DNA of 64,000 nucleotides from Penium margaritaceum. Taxonomy: Eukaryota; Streptophyta; Zygnematophyceae; Desmidiales; Peniaceae. Shown piece after piece: positions 21,168-31,655 of the stretch. The stretch's first letter is position 1; each line of letters begins with the position of its first letter. A program made the position numbers and the translations under genes. The stretch covers positions 22,730 through 86,729 of the forward strand of contig SZWC01004799.1 of the NCBI GenBank assembly GCA_023375785.1. Direction: 5' to 3'. The notes beneath the pieces were generated by a model. The model saw only the letters and a list, made by a program, of their open reading frames with translations. It was not told where the DNA came from and ran no database searches.

Positions 21168-21815
21168 TGATGGATCTGAGGGTGCCAGACAGTAACAAGA
21201 ATAGGTTGCTTGATATAAATCATCTGGCATGACAGTTGCATAGAGGATGTTTCACAGGTTCTAGGGCATTTTACGGAACTCAATTCGGAGTCCGTTTGAG
21301 TGAGGTGTGGATTTCCAAAGTTTGGAGATCATGGGTCGGGTTCAAGTGACAACCTGAGCACTTTAAACTCAAAAGGCGGCATGATTATTGGCCAGGATGG
21401 CTGAGAGCGGCCTTCCAGGAGAAAAGATGGCTGGAGGACCTCCAAGAGACTTGAAGGAAGGACCAGTCCATGATTACTGGCCGTGCAGGTCGTGCGAAGA
21501 CATAATTCTTATGTGTGACAAGGTAACTGCCGTTCATCCCGCTAGGCTAGGAGAGTGTGCTAGAGGGTCATCTTTGACAGAGTGGATCTCAGTGCTCCCT
21601 TGGCCAAATGAGGCATACAAGGGCTAGTTAGGAAGTTGTGATGATGTACTTCACTCAAGATTCGATTCATACATTTGCGTTCTCTGCAAACCTACATGTG
21701 CTTCCGTAATTTTTGTCTGTGCAACCTGCAACTCCCTCTCACAAACAGTTGGTCCTGCCTAGGCGACTCTTGGTGAGACTGATCACCTCCCTGAGGGCTG
21801 CCCCAGTTTCCATCA
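21168..21815 (+). repeat. Element C 3' LTR
   Basis: Starts TGATGGATCTGAGGG, ends CAGTTTCCATCA, and aligns with 16736-17377. Confidence 0.95.
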
Positions 21816-21820
21816 GCAAT
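21816..21820. repeat. Target-site duplication of element C (right), GCAAT
   Basis: Exact copy of 16731-16735. Confidence 0.95.
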
Positions 21821-22990
21821 AGCAGCAGCATCAGCAGCAGCCGCAGCAGCACTAACACCCTGTAGGGTTTGTAGTCGGCCTTGTTGGCTCAACACATCTG
21901 CTAGCCACCATATGCCAGCAGCTCACAACGCTGACACAGCAGCTAGCGGCACTATAGCCACGGACATAGCTGCCACAGCAGCAATTGCTGTAGTAGCAAC
22001 AGTAGCGGCAGCAACTTCAGTAGTCACCGCCCTTCCTTCCACCCGGGCATGCTACTCCCGCCGTTTCCCGTGCTACACAGTACATGGCGCAGTGGCATAC
22101 CCTGTGCCAAAGGCATACTGTGTCTTTAGTCCTACGCCCCGCTCCCGGTACTGGCCGCACGCCAAAGGACATCGAAAACCCGCCCCATCGCTCCAGGCTA
22201 GCGAGCAGTTCAGGAGCTTGGACCTTAGCTTTTGCATCTGGGCACAGGTTGAGGGCCTGTGGCCATACTATGTCCTTCCCTATGACTCCACCTAGGCCGA
22301 CCAGGTGTATGATGCTGGTCGCGCTGTACGTGCCCTTGTCCCCGTCACCCCTCCAGCTTCACGTCTTGCTCTCCAGCCCTTCCTCAATAACTTCTCCACT
22401 GGCAGCCTCCCTGATCCCGTAGCGGCGTGGCACATCCTCACGCGCCCTCATCACCTTTCCAGCAAGGCAAAGACCAGTCGCCTGCTTCAGGGGTTCAACT
22501 CTCTCCATATAGGGGAGACCGAGATGGTCACCTCCTAATAGAAGGGCGCAGAGGACATCCTTCGCTGCCTGGGAGACGCTCCACCACCCCCTCTATCTGT
22601 GCACCTCATCATCAAGCATGGCGCAACCAACGTGTTTGCCGGCGTCTTTGTCCATTACACCCTGGACATTCTCACTGTGATGGCTGCCAAGGACACCCTC
22701 ATTCCCTGGGCATACGATCTCTTTCTCCCCATCAAAGAGGCTCGTTGGGAGTCCCGCATCCAGCGCACGGAGGCCCTTGCCTCTCTTGCCATCGCCTGGG
22801 TGGCTGTTGCCGCCTCCGCAGCAGCTGCAACCTCCAGCGCCTCATCATGCGACAAGAAGAAACATAGGGGTAAGAAGGGCAAGGAACCACAGTAGCAGTC
22901 GAGTGGATCCGGTGGCAACAACTTAGTCTGCCATAAGTATGGCCAGCCAAGACACGGATGGTACACATGTCTCTGCTCCCAATAGATGAG
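21821..22990 (+). pseudogene. Element B gag, remainder
   Basis: The CAG tract resumes after C, then the Gag core reads EQFRSLDLSFCIWAQVEGLW, DQVYDAGRAVRALVPVTPPASRLAL, AAWHILTRPHHLS, FNSLHIGETEMVTS and VFVHYTLDILTVMAAKDTLIPWAYDLFL. The same order is seen in F, G and H. The zinc knuckle is damaged: CHKYGQPRHGWYTC has Tyr for the second Cys. In-frame stops occur at about 22292, 22535 and 22893. I place it in the same Gag family as F and G by direct comparison in the window. Confidence 0.8.
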
Positions 22991-23219
22991 GCATGCGTCA
23001 TCACCACCATGCGTGAGCGCCGCCTCGTCACTGCTGCCGTGACTGTCGCTACTCCTGCTGTGTCCGCACTGCCCGCTCCTTTTCACCCTCTAACAGCTTA
23101 GCTATAGCATCATCCGCAGGCGTTGGCACCCGCTTTTCCGTTACCGATGCCTTCCTCCTCCTTCCCAAACTCTAGTGTCTTCACGCCGCAGTCCGTCTAC
23201 TCCGTCGAGCCCTCCACTT

Positions 23220-23930
23220 GAAAGCGTCAATTAGAGCAGTTCATCACACTCCAGCTCAAAATGCCTCGCCCTCCTCCCCACGGAAGTGCGAGTTACGTTG
23301 TCGCTGGTCACCTTGCCCTGCCATACATGACAGAGTCTGAGCTGCGGTCATGCCCTGTACCTTCGTCCGTTCCATTCTTTGTTGTGCCCTCCCCACCTGC
23401 TCCTCTTCGTGATGATGTCACATGGCTGGACGACTGGCAGTCACAGTTTGCACCCTGGTCCACCGCATCTGTGTCCCTCGCCCACTGCCATGTCACCATT
23501 AGCGACCTAGCAACACCGGTCTAGGATCCGGCCGAGACTTGGATCATCGACTCTGGGGCCACACATTACATGATGGCCTCGCGCGAGGCCTTTCGTGTCC
23601 TTGGCCTTGTTAGCGATGTCTCTGGGGTTCAGACAAGCTCTGGTCAGGTTGCACCCATTTGTGGCATCGATATTGTTTGTTTCTGAGGCCCCGTAGGGGA
23701 TGTCTTTGTGTCTAATGTCCTTTTCATCCCTGGTCTTCAGCTCAGCCTCCTGTCCTTCACTGCCCTTGACCGCATGAGCATGGACGTACTACACTCGTGT
23801 GGTGTTGGTATTGTGTTGTTGCGTCTGCCCGGTCATGTCGTCTTGCATGCCACCACCCGTGGCAACTTGTGGCACATGCCGCGCTTGTCTACTTCTCCCT
23901 CTGTCCCCTCCCCACTGGCCGACACAGGCC
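23220..23930 (+). pseudogene. Element B protease
   Basis: After a conserved linker, TWIIDSGATHYMMASREAF (about 23538-23590) carries an intact D-S-G-A-T active site. It continues through VSGVQTSSGQVAPICGIDIVCF, a TGA stop at about 23683, and DVFVSNVLFIPGLQLSLLSFTALDRMSMDV. An upstream TAG at 23522 also breaks the frame. The next segment (RGNLWHMPRLS) leads into integrase. Confidence 0.8.
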
Positions 23931-24870
23931 ACGTGTTTGTTACTAGCACACTCTCTCCACAACATACACGTCTCCTCCACTGCCACCTGTGTCACGTCAA
24001 CAGCGTGCTCCGCATGCAGCCTGCCACGGGTCCTGGCCCAACCTCCTTTCGACTTCCGTGTCCCACGGAGTACATTGAGTGCACTCAGGGGAAGATGCAT
24101 CGGTCCACCTACCCCTTGTTCTCCTCACTTGCGTACGCCCCGCTAAACTTGGTCCACTCTGATTTCATGGGTCCCCTCCTGACAGAGTTCGTCGGGGAGC
24201 ACGGATTCTATGTCATGACCCTCACTGACAACGACTCTCGTTGCCGTTGGGTCTTCTGTCTTTGAAAAACAAAGTGATGTCGCCCCCACCATTCGCGACT
24301 GACTCGTCTGTGCTAAGCACGAGTGTGGTTACCCTCTCTGCCGCTTCCGCTCTGATCACAGTGGCGAGTTTATGAGGGAGAACACACTATTCCTCGCCTC
24401 CCGTGGCATCCAGCATAAGACGTCGACGCCTTACACGCCAGCCCCGAATGGCGTCTCTGAGCGATGGAACCACACCATGGCCGACGCTATCCGCACCATG
24501 CGCGTCGAGTCTGCTCTCTTTCCGATGGCCTCTACTTCAAGGCCATGACCTACATGACGTGGGTCTAGAACCGCTTTCCCCACGGACATCTTCCCCGTCA
24601 GTCCACATCGTACCAGCACTGGAGTGGCAAGAGCGCCGACCTCCGGCCAGCTCGCGTATGATGCTGCGTAGCCATCGCGTGGCTGCTTACCCCACACAAA
24701 GGTAGCAAACTAGACCCTCGCAACTGTCCCTGCACCTTCTTTGGCATCTTGTGTTAGTCAAAGGCATGGTGCTTCTGGGATCCATCCCAGCACTCCATCG
24801 TCAAGCCCCAAGAAGCCCTCTTCTTTTAGGACCTGTTTCTCCACGACCTCGTTTGCTCCGGTGCGTCGAT
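23931..24870 (+). pseudogene. Element B integrase
   Basis: The zinc region TRLLHCHLCHVNSVLR..ECTQGKMHRSTYP is followed by NLVHSDFMGPLL with the first catalytic Asp (about 24158) and MTLTDNDSRCRWVF. After a frame break at about 24264 the motif CSDHSGEF gives the second Asp, and APNGVSERWNHTM the catalytic Glu (about 24454). The C-terminal part (YFKAMTYMTWV, FPHGHLPRQSTSYQHW, GSKLDPRNCPCTFFGI) is recognisable. Several stops and shifts make it inactive. Confidence 0.8.
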
Positions 24871-24879
24871 GTCCCTCCC

Positions 24880-25480
24880 GTCACGTGGAGGAGTGATGGG
24901 TCCGTCCTCCGTTCAACCGCGTCTGGGCGTCACATCGTCAACGCTCGCCAGCACCTCTTCGCCGGCTGCCTCGTATGTGTCCGCCAGCCCCTCCGGGCCT
25001 GCTTCCCCATCTACGTCCGCTTGCACCTCTGCACCGGCTACCCGATTCGTGTCCGCCAGCCCCTCCGGGTCAGCTACCCCATCTGCATCCGCTGGCACCT
25101 CTGCGTCGGATGCCCCATCCGTGTACCCCATCCCCTCCAAGCCAGCTACCCCATCTGCGTGCGCTGGCACCTGTGCACCGGCTGCCCCCTCCGTGTCCAC
25201 CAGCCCCTCTGGGCCAGCTCCCCCTTTACGTCCGCTGGCACCAATGCACCGGCTGCCCCGTCCGTGTCCGCCAGCCCCTCCGAGCCAGCTGCCCCATCTG
25301 CGTCCGCTGGTACCTCTGCGCCGGCCGCCGCGTCCGTGTCCGCCAGCCGCTCTAGGCCAGCTGCCCCATCTGCGTCCATTAGCACCTCTACACCGGCCGT
25401 CCCGTCCGTGTTTTCCAGCCCCTCCGGGTCAAGTGCTCCATTTGTGTCCGCTGGCACATCCAATCCGGTTACCTCGTCCG
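24880..25480 (+). repeat. Tandem 72-bp (24-aa) Pro/Ser/Ala repeats in the B linker
   Basis: About seven to eight imperfect copies of a 24-residue unit beginning V-S-A-S-P-S-G-x-A-x-P and continuing with A-G-T-S-A-P-A-A-P lie between integrase and RT. The unit is a doubled form of the 12-residue repeat in F and G. Because the unit is a multiple of 3, all three plus frames and some minus frames stay open. Confidence 0.8.
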
Positions 25481-25639
25481 CGCCAGCACGCTACACACGT
25501 GGCCCAGGTGAGAGTATCCGACACCGACCGTCAGCGAGCACACAAACCGTCGGCTCTTGCCCCATCTTGCCACGACCCTGTGTCACCCAATGAGGTTCTC
25601 TGTCTCTTGAAAGACCCACTCCCACAGTCGTGAGTGAGT

Positions 25640-26640
25640 TGAGTCGTGATTTGGGACCCTGGCACCAAAGCGCTTGGCTTGGCCACTTTGGCAGTCATCA
25701 CTCACCTACATCCAGGGTCAGCCTTGGGCTACGCCATGCTCCATCAGGAGCATCAACATGCCTTCACAGCCATGCTCACACGTACACCACCTGGGGCGCG
25801 AGACGTGCACGCTCTCATTATCGGACCCATGGAACACCCAAAGGATCCATGCACCCTACGTGAGGCTGAGGTGTCTCCTGAGGCCGCACACTGGGAGGCT
25901 CCATGCCCCGACGAGCTCGCCGCCATTCGGCAACATTAGGTGTATGAGCTTGTCGACCTTCCCCTCGGCCGAAAGGCCATCGGCGCCAAGTGGGTCCTTC
26001 GGCGCAAGTGGAAGCTAGACAGGTCCCTGGACAAGTACAAGGCCGGACTTACGGCCAAGGGGTTTGCTCAAATCCCTTGGATCAACTATGACCAGTTTCT
26101 TGCCCCGGTAGGTGGTTCTCCACTAGCCGAGCGTTGTTCAGCCCAGTTTCCTAGCATGCGTGGGAGTTGTATCAGATGGATGTGAGCAACACCTTTCACC
26201 ATGGCTCACCGGAAGGCAAGGGGCTCTGCATGAAACAGCCTCCAGGCTTCACTGATGGCTCCGACAAGGTCTGGAAGCTCCGGAATTCCCTCTATGGCCT
26301 GAAGTCGTCACCCCACTGCTGGAATCAGGAGACCAGTCGTGCGCTTCTTGGTAGCGACCTCCTTTGCAGCACTACCGACCCCATAGTGTTCATCGGTCCG
26401 CAAGGCCAGACCTTTGTCGCTGTCCTGGTCTACGGCCACGACCTGCTCATCACGTCACTCAATGTAGCTACCATCCAGCAGGTCAAGGACCTGTTGCATG
26501 CCGCCTACCAGATGAAGGACCTCGGGTCCGCTAGAGTCTTTCTGGGCATGGAGCTTGAGCATGATCGCTCCATGGTTGTCCTGTACGTCCATCAGGCTGC
26601 CTACGTCCTAACCTTGTGAGGGCGCTTCGCTCAGGACCTG
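25640..26640 (+). pseudogene. Element B reverse transcriptase
   Basis: A short conserved region (LGYAMLHQEHQHAFTAML) precedes RT motifs: DELAAIRQH, VYELVDLPLGRKAIGAKWVLRRKWKLD, KGFAQIPWINYD, then MDVSNTFHHGSPEG, MKQPPGFTDGSDKVWKLRNSLYGLKSS and QVKDLLHAAYQMKDLGSARVFLGMELEHD. The catalytic box reads YGHD at 26431-26442 instead of YVDD, so one essential Asp and the Val are lost. A TAG at 25937 and a frameshift at about 26110 also break it. Confidence 0.85.
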
Positions 26641-27318
26641 TCCCTTATGCTGAGAGCATCCTCACACATGTCACCCGATGGGCAGGCGAAGTTGAAGAGC
26701 TCCAATCTAGCCATTGTGGGGGAGCTAGTAGACATGACCACGTATCTAGGTGTCACTGATGTTCTTGGCAATGACGACGCGACCGGACGTTGCGATCGTC
26801 GTCAACCTAACAGCCCAGTTCTCTCAGGAAGCGCGTCACCTCCACTTCAAAGCTGCGGTTTGAGTACTGCGCTATGTTTTCTTGACCCCACAACGAGGCC
26901 TCATGTTCTGTCGACAGCCATCCATTGTTGCGGTAGGCTATACTGACAGTGACTCGGCCGGAAGTCCGGGCGGTAAGAGTCATACTGGCTAGATCTCTCT
27001 TGTTGGCGGCATGGCTGTATCGGAGCGCAGCGGCAAGCAAAGTTGCATTGCACGCAGCATTACTAAAGCTCAGTATGTGGCCCTTGGTTCTGGCGCATGT
27101 GAGACTGTGTGGTTTTGTTGCCTGTTGTCCGAGTTGCGTCAGTCAGTCCACTCCACCGCGTTGCACTGTGAAAATGAGAGTGTCATGGCCATTTCTGACA
27201 ATGAAGGCGTGCATCACACTCGCATAAAGCACATCAATGTCAAGCATCACTATGAGCGTTCATTGTGTCAGGATGGAATCCGCGTGGTGTGGTCCCGACG
27301 TTTGTCTGATCATCTCTA
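26640..27318 (+). pseudogene. Element B RNase H, first part
   Basis: The connection region is frame-shifted (VTDVLGNDDATG..). RNase H motifs then read VGYTDSDSAGSPGGKS, GKQSCIARSITKAQYVALGSGACETVW, ALHCENESVMAI, HHTRIKHINVKHHYERSLCQDGIRVVW. The AE-AEY motif is TKAQY and HCDN is HCEN. The frame ends at a TAG at 27317, before the C-terminal ADFLTKAL motif, which appears about 1 kb further on. Confidence 0.8.
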
Positions 27319-28235
27319 GTCGTTCATGTCTACTGTTTTTTGGCGAAACTGAGACTGAGCGTGAGCTTTCTGGTCGCCTCATGCTATGAGAGCAGGAATT
27401 TAGAGACAATCAGTTTGCGAAGGGAATAACGTTGTTTTGCGTTTTGGTTTTTTAGCATGGACATGATCACAACATTCATAGGACTAGTCATGAGCTTTCT
27501 CATGCACCAAACCGCGTGCAATTTGGCCAAGCATAGCCAAAGTTATGCTTGTCGAAGCGCAGGTCTCACCCACCACAGTAATGCCTAACGCCTCCATGGC
27601 GTGCACACGTCGTGGCGCCTTCCTTCACGTGTGAAGCACCTTTCCCAAGGCGTAGGTCCTCTTGCACGTGGTGTAGGGGTCTCCTGCACTGTTTCCATGC
27701 ACCCTACCCACTTTTGGGTCGAGTTTAGTGATGGGGTGTGATGAGGTTCGAAACCTGTCCGCGGACTTGCAGTCAGAATTTTGACTGAGTAACAAAACGT
27801 ACTACTGAGTTTCGGAAGCCGAGCCATGATTTTGGCTAAGTCCCTCAGTAACAACCTGCACTACTGGATCCGGTGGATGATCCACCTGATCAGGTGGATT
27901 ATCCACCGGACGCCTTGGCAGGCCTTCCGGAGCAATTTCTCCAGATGGTATGTTTGTTACTCAATCCGGTCGATTATCCACCGGATTTCGAGTCGCAGCC
28001 GGCTCCCAGAGTCGCTGCGCACACCCCAACTTTGGAAGGCCATATCTCCCTCGATACTTGTCCGATTCCGGCAAAACAGCTTCGACCGGATTCAGCGACT
28101 TGTCAACTTTAAGGGACAATCATCCATTTTAGGATTTGAGCAATCCTTGAGTCGCCAGATCCGCCGGAGTGCAGTTACCAATTTCTGGCGGCTCGTCGGC
28201 GCCTCCCGGCGCCACTCTTGGGCATGCGCAAGGGG
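27319..28235. other. About 0.9-kb segment splitting B RNase H
   Basis: No gag, pol or LTR similarity was seen here. It contains a near-perfect 40-bp palindrome (27870-27909) and a related half-copy near 27970. The RNase H motif D-G-x-x-x-V-W occurs on both sides (27271 and about 28260), so the segment seems to have been inserted with a duplication, or created by recombination between two copies. Confidence 0.5.
27870..27909. repeat. 40-bp near-perfect palindrome
   Basis: CCGGTGGATGATCCACCTGA and the next 20 bases form an inverted repeat with no loop. Only one base pair of the twenty fails to match. Confidence 0.9.
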
Positions 28236-28368
28236 TAATTTTTCAACACATTGTTGCATGACGGCAGCATCAGCATTGTGTGGATTGAGACAGCATGGCA
28301 TTTGGATGACTTCTTGACAAAGGCACTGAAGCGTGAATCGTTCAAGAAGGCTGTGAGTATGGTTGGTG
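28236..28368 (+). pseudogene. Element B RNase H C-terminal tail
   Basis: The frame LLHDGSISIVWIETAWHLDDFLTKAL followed by KRESFKKAVSMVGVRP and a TGA is the expected end of copia RNase H, matching DDSFKKSVSSVGMRL-type sequence in G. It is separated from the first part by about 0.9 kb of unrelated sequence. Confidence 0.8.
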
Positions 28369-28380
28369 TACGTCCGTGAG

Positions 28381-28382
<2 letters not shown>

Positions 28383-28413
<31 letters not shown>

Positions 28414-28530
28414 NNNNNNNNNNNNNNNNNNNNNNNNNNNNNNNNNNNNNNNNNNNNNNNNNNNNNNNNNNNNNNNNNNNNNNNNNNNNNNNNNNNNNNN
28501 NNNNNNNNNNNNNNNNNNNNNNNNNNNNNN

Positions 28531-28605
<75 letters not shown>
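28383..28605. repeat. (CT)n microsatellite containing an assembly gap
   Basis: Pure CT repeats flank 117 N's at 28414-28530. True repeat length is unknown. It lies between the RNase H end and the polypurine tract of B. Confidence 0.95.
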
Positions 28606-28609
<4 letters not shown>

Positions 28610-28669
28610 CTCTCCACCCCTGTCCGCTTGGTCTCTTTGTTCTTTGCTTGTCTATCTGCACTGCCCCTA

Positions 28670-28684
28670 TGAGTCATGGGGGAG
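28670..28684 (+). promoter_or_regulatory. Element B polypurine tract
   Basis: GAGTCATGGGGGAG immediately precedes the TG of the 3' LTR. Confidence 0.75.
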
Positions 28685-29489
28685 TGTTGGTTTTCACAAA
28701 CCAATCTTTGTAATCTGTTGTGTCCTCCCGGCTTGTGTACATCGGCGTGCAAGTGAACGACAACGAGACGCGACGCTGTTGGAGTGTCTTCTGGTGGAGC
28801 CGACGCACACTAAGGCCTACACGCATTTTGCTGGAGCCTCCTCCCTCCAACGTGCTCAGCTCCATTGGTAGCCCTCCTCGTCAGTCGTGCCGCTGGTAGT
28901 CACTATTGCTGCATATGCTGTCTGCACTCATCCAATGCTGAATCTGGATGCGTTGTTGCATCTGTAGCGCCATGTTCTACTTAGGGTCCAAGTTTCATAT
29001 TATTTGGGCACTGTTTTGACCGGGAACTAGCATAACTCATTGCTGTTCTTTTTCTAGGCGATTCAGACCACGCGACTGCATTTGCAGTGTGCATGTTATG
29101 GTATGGTCCAGTTTTCAGGCAAAACGGATGACGCCCGGGTTTTGGGCTGTCAGCTGTCTGGCAAAGAAATCCGTGCCTGCCAGAAAAAAGGTCATTTTTC
29201 TGATTGGCTTAAAATCTGAGTGATAAGCTCTACAAAGCAAGGGGGGGGGGAGCTAGAACTTGGAGGGGTCTCCCATTGTTGCTCATTTTTACTTCCTAAT
29301 CATTCATTTCTAGTTTTCAGATGTTCTCTGGCGCTTACTATGGCGCACGCATTTCTGAGTAACAACACTTGAGCTCTCAGACTTTGCCTCTAGTGTAACA
29401 CACTGAGGGGGCAGCCTAAGCAACGAGCGTGGGTTCCCGCACGCTGCATCAACAACGCTACTGCCCCAACCTGCTGCGTTAGGTTTTCA
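28685..29489 (+). repeat. Element B 3' LTR
   Basis: Starts TGTTGGTTTTCAC and ends TTAGGTTTTCA. It aligns with 13925-14765, and is shorter mainly because of a deletion near 29020. Confidence 0.9.
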
Positions 29490-29661
29490 AGCTAAGACTA
29501 CCGGCGGCACACCGCCGACCGGTTTGGTTCAACCCCGGGGTGGCATACCACTCTCAACCCTTTTCTATGTCCTTGAGCTTGTTGCATCCATGGCTTTAGT
29601 GTGCATACCTGGCTTCCATGCATGCTGAGCGGACTAAACAGGCAATTCGTGACTACCTACA
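29490..29661 (+). repeat. Element D 3' LTR, right part
   Basis: ACCGGCGGCACACCGCCGACC and CCTTGAGCTTGTTGCATCCA match the D 5' LTR at about 5450-5650, continuing exactly where the left part stopped at 13924. Ends ACCTACA. Confidence 0.85.
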
Positions 29662-29666
29662 AGTCA
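29662..29666. repeat. Target-site duplication of element D (right), AGTCA
   Basis: Exact copy of 5051-5055, directly after the D 3' LTR. Confidence 0.75.
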
Positions 29667-30015
29667 ACGTTGCACCACAAGCAAGTAAAAAACAAATGCA
29701 ATGTTTGCTCCTCGCGAGGAGTACCAGGCGAGCAAGCAGCAAGCTCACCCTCGCTCGCGAGCCTCGTCTCGCAAGGGCCTCAACCATCTCAGGCCATTCT
29801 CGGGTCACACCATCAAGTGAGCTACGGGATAAACACTTAGCAGCATAAAGTCTAAGAGCCCGACTATCTTCACCCAGAACGCTTCACTAGGAAACCTAGC
29901 GTTCAAGGTAATGCAACAATCGCATTGTAGGCCTGTGACACAAAACATGGAAGCTTTTTTCTCCAAAGTAAGCTGGGGTCACCTTCTCGCACATACCCAC
30001 GTACCAATTGAAAAG
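29667..30015. other. Gene-free stretch between D and E
   Basis: No coding or repeat similarity within the window was recognised. It should be the continuation of the sequence at 4741-5050 into which D inserted. Confidence 0.4.
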
Positions 30016-30670
30016 GATTAGGGCATGCAGGCCCATGCAAAAACAAGCATGAGCTCTGTATGTGAGTGCGATGCAAGACGGCGAGAATTTGGCTAAGTCT
30101 GGAATACTAAATACAAGGAGAGAGTACAAATGAGCCCCTAGCGGACTTTTGTAGGGGCACCAGCGGCTAGTCGCACTGGGCCCCATCACCCTTGCTGAAC
30201 CCAAACGAGTCAGCAAGGAGAACACACTGCGTACACCACGATAACGATCAACAGTGGTCACCTCGAGGCACCGGAACAGCTCTCTGAGGGCCCGGGTCTC
30301 GACCACCAAGAAAATACGAGCAGTGCTGGAAAATATCATAATCAACGTCCAGACATCACACACGGCATTCTAAACATCAGAAGTGCTAGTACAGCCACCG
30401 GGTCTCCTCGTCGCACCGGTACAGTCCACCGGGTGCGCGGGTCTCAACCCATTGAGAAAACTCTCCTAGCTCCGAAGAAGCCAAGAAGACTATCGGAACG
30501 CATCGACCGCGTTTCGTCAGGGCTGTCGTAGGTACTGGAGAAATCTCGGGACACTCTGCAGGCTCGTCGTATATATGGATAACGCCCTCCTCTACGATAT
30601 ACCGCCAACATGGGTGTATGGATAATGCATCAGCGCCAGTCGTGACGGGTGGAAGCCACACAAACCAGCA
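30016..30670 (-). repeat. Family E LTR (3' LTR of element E)
   Basis: Aligns along its whole length with 42686-43343. In minus sense it starts TGCTGGTTTGTGTGG and ends CATGCCCTAATC. It contains two copies of a GGTCTC..GGGTCTCGACCA unit related to the array at 30794-31210. Confidence 0.8.
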
Positions 30671-30685
30671 CTCCCCCTGGCTGAC
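30671..30685 (-). promoter_or_regulatory. Element E polypurine tract
   Basis: In minus sense GTCAGCCAGGGGGAG directly precedes the LTR start TG. Confidence 0.6.
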
Positions 30686-30793
30686 ATAACCGTCCATGCG
30701 AGAACAAATGAACGAAGGCATGGAACAACAACGTATGCCAAACCACAATCTGCACCTGTCAACCACACACACACTCATCTGCTACCCATCTAA

Positions 30794-31210
30794 GGTCTCC
30801 CTAGACACTAGCACATCCCACCAAGTGCCTGGATCTCGACCATGAGAGGAGTGATGCACACGCACAGAAACTAGTGTAATGCACATCATACACATCTTAG
30901 ACAACAAAATGGTCTCCTCGTGACACTGGCGGTACCATTGCCCACGTCTCAACCACTACAAGAAATCCTAAAGGTGTCTGTGTGCCGACCACAATAGCAT
31001 CATCAATCAACACGTAGGATCATAAAGGGTCTCCTCGTAACACGGGTGTACCTCACCACGTGTCCGGGTCTCGACCACCATGAGCAAACCAGCTGGCATG
31101 CACATGCCACACGTAGTATAGCCACATACCAAGACAGAGGACCCCATGGTCTTCTCGTGACACTAGTGCAACCAACCAAGTGTTCGGGTCCCAACCAACA
31201 GCGTGTGATT
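30794..31210. repeat. Tandem array of about 117-bp units in E
   Basis: The motif GGTCTCCTCGTGACAC (with variants) starts at 30794, 30911, 31028 and 31148. Each is followed about 35 bp later by GGGTCTCGACCACCA-like sequence. Spacing is 117, 117 and 120 bp. Two related units are inside the E LTR. Confidence 0.75.
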
Positions 31211-31655
31211 GTTGTCTGCTCATAGCAGAGTATGGACCCCTCACCATGCATCTCCCATAACGTCGCGTCAGGTCGAGGTCCACACAATATTCCCCATGGG
31301 CACATGAACCTGGTGGCGATGTCCTTGACGGAGATGCTGATGTCGTAGCTGGATAGATCATGGGTGATAAATCATGTGGTCTGCATCATATAGAGATAGC
31401 TCCTCCTATCATGTACCAGTCGGCTCCCTCCGTCAAAGACAAAGTGGTGTCTCCGGCTATGACTCCTCACGACGCAACTCCATCACCTGCAGTGTACCAG
31501 TCCTTGCGTGACTGCCAAGGGTCCCAACTCATAGTGTCTCCTCTGTCCGCTCTACCACGACGCATCTATGCACACCGGAGGAAAGGGAATGGGCGAGCAG
31601 CACGCAAGCATAGATGAAGTGGCAGAGCTGACCTTCGAGGTGGGATACAGCAACC
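31211..31655. other. Unassigned part of E
   Basis: No recognisable frame or repeat. Short frames only. Confidence 0.4.

Larger units (their letters stand above)
16736..21815 (+). mobile_element. Element C: copia retrotransposon nested in B gag
   Basis: A 5.08-kb element with LTRs of 642 and 648 bp, perfect GCAAT target duplications, an exact initiator-Met primer site and a polypurine tract. Its gag type and LTRs differ from those of every other element in the window. Pol carries stops, a frameshift and a rearranged RT, so it is non-autonomous. Confidence 0.95.
13925..29489 (+). mobile_element. Element B: copia retrotransposon inserted in the D 3' LTR
   Basis: Paired LTRs lie at 13925-14765 and 28685-29489, with a primer site at 14770-14782 and a polypurine tract just before 28685. 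The D LTR is interrupted at its left edge and resumes at its right edge. The flanks read AAAGC before and AGC after, a target duplication that seems to have lost bases. Its body is interrupted by element C (16736-21815). Without C it spans about 10.5 kb. Confidence 0.9.
5056..29661 (+). mobile_element. Element D: copia retrotransposon, host of nested B and C
   Basis: Both LTRs are identifiable: 5' at 5056-5708, and 3' split into 13479-13924 and 29490-29661 by insertion of element B. The TSD AGTCA is on both sides. Internal order on the plus strand is leader, gag, protease remnant, integrase, RT and RNase H. Removing B and its nested C leaves about 9 kb. Many stops and frameshifts indicate an old, immobile copy. 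Confidence 0.85.

Noticed and set aside
24751-25593. A cysteine-rich 280-codon frame over the B linker
   Set aside because: It is an alternative frame of the 72-bp repeats; the Pro/Ser/Ala frame matches F and G and is the real one.
28092-28752. Arg-Glu and Ser-Leu repeat proteins across the N gap
   Set aside because: Translation of a CT/GA microsatellite plus unknown bases.
29667-30015. Host gene in the gaps between elements
   Set aside because: None of the gaps (4421-5050, 29667-30015, 43344-43572, 63611-63968) has a frame, splice pattern or motif that I can support as a gene.
30794-31210. CRISPR-like array
   Set aside because: Units are about 117 bp, degenerate throughout, without conserved short repeats and unique spacers, and the context is a eukaryotic retroelement.
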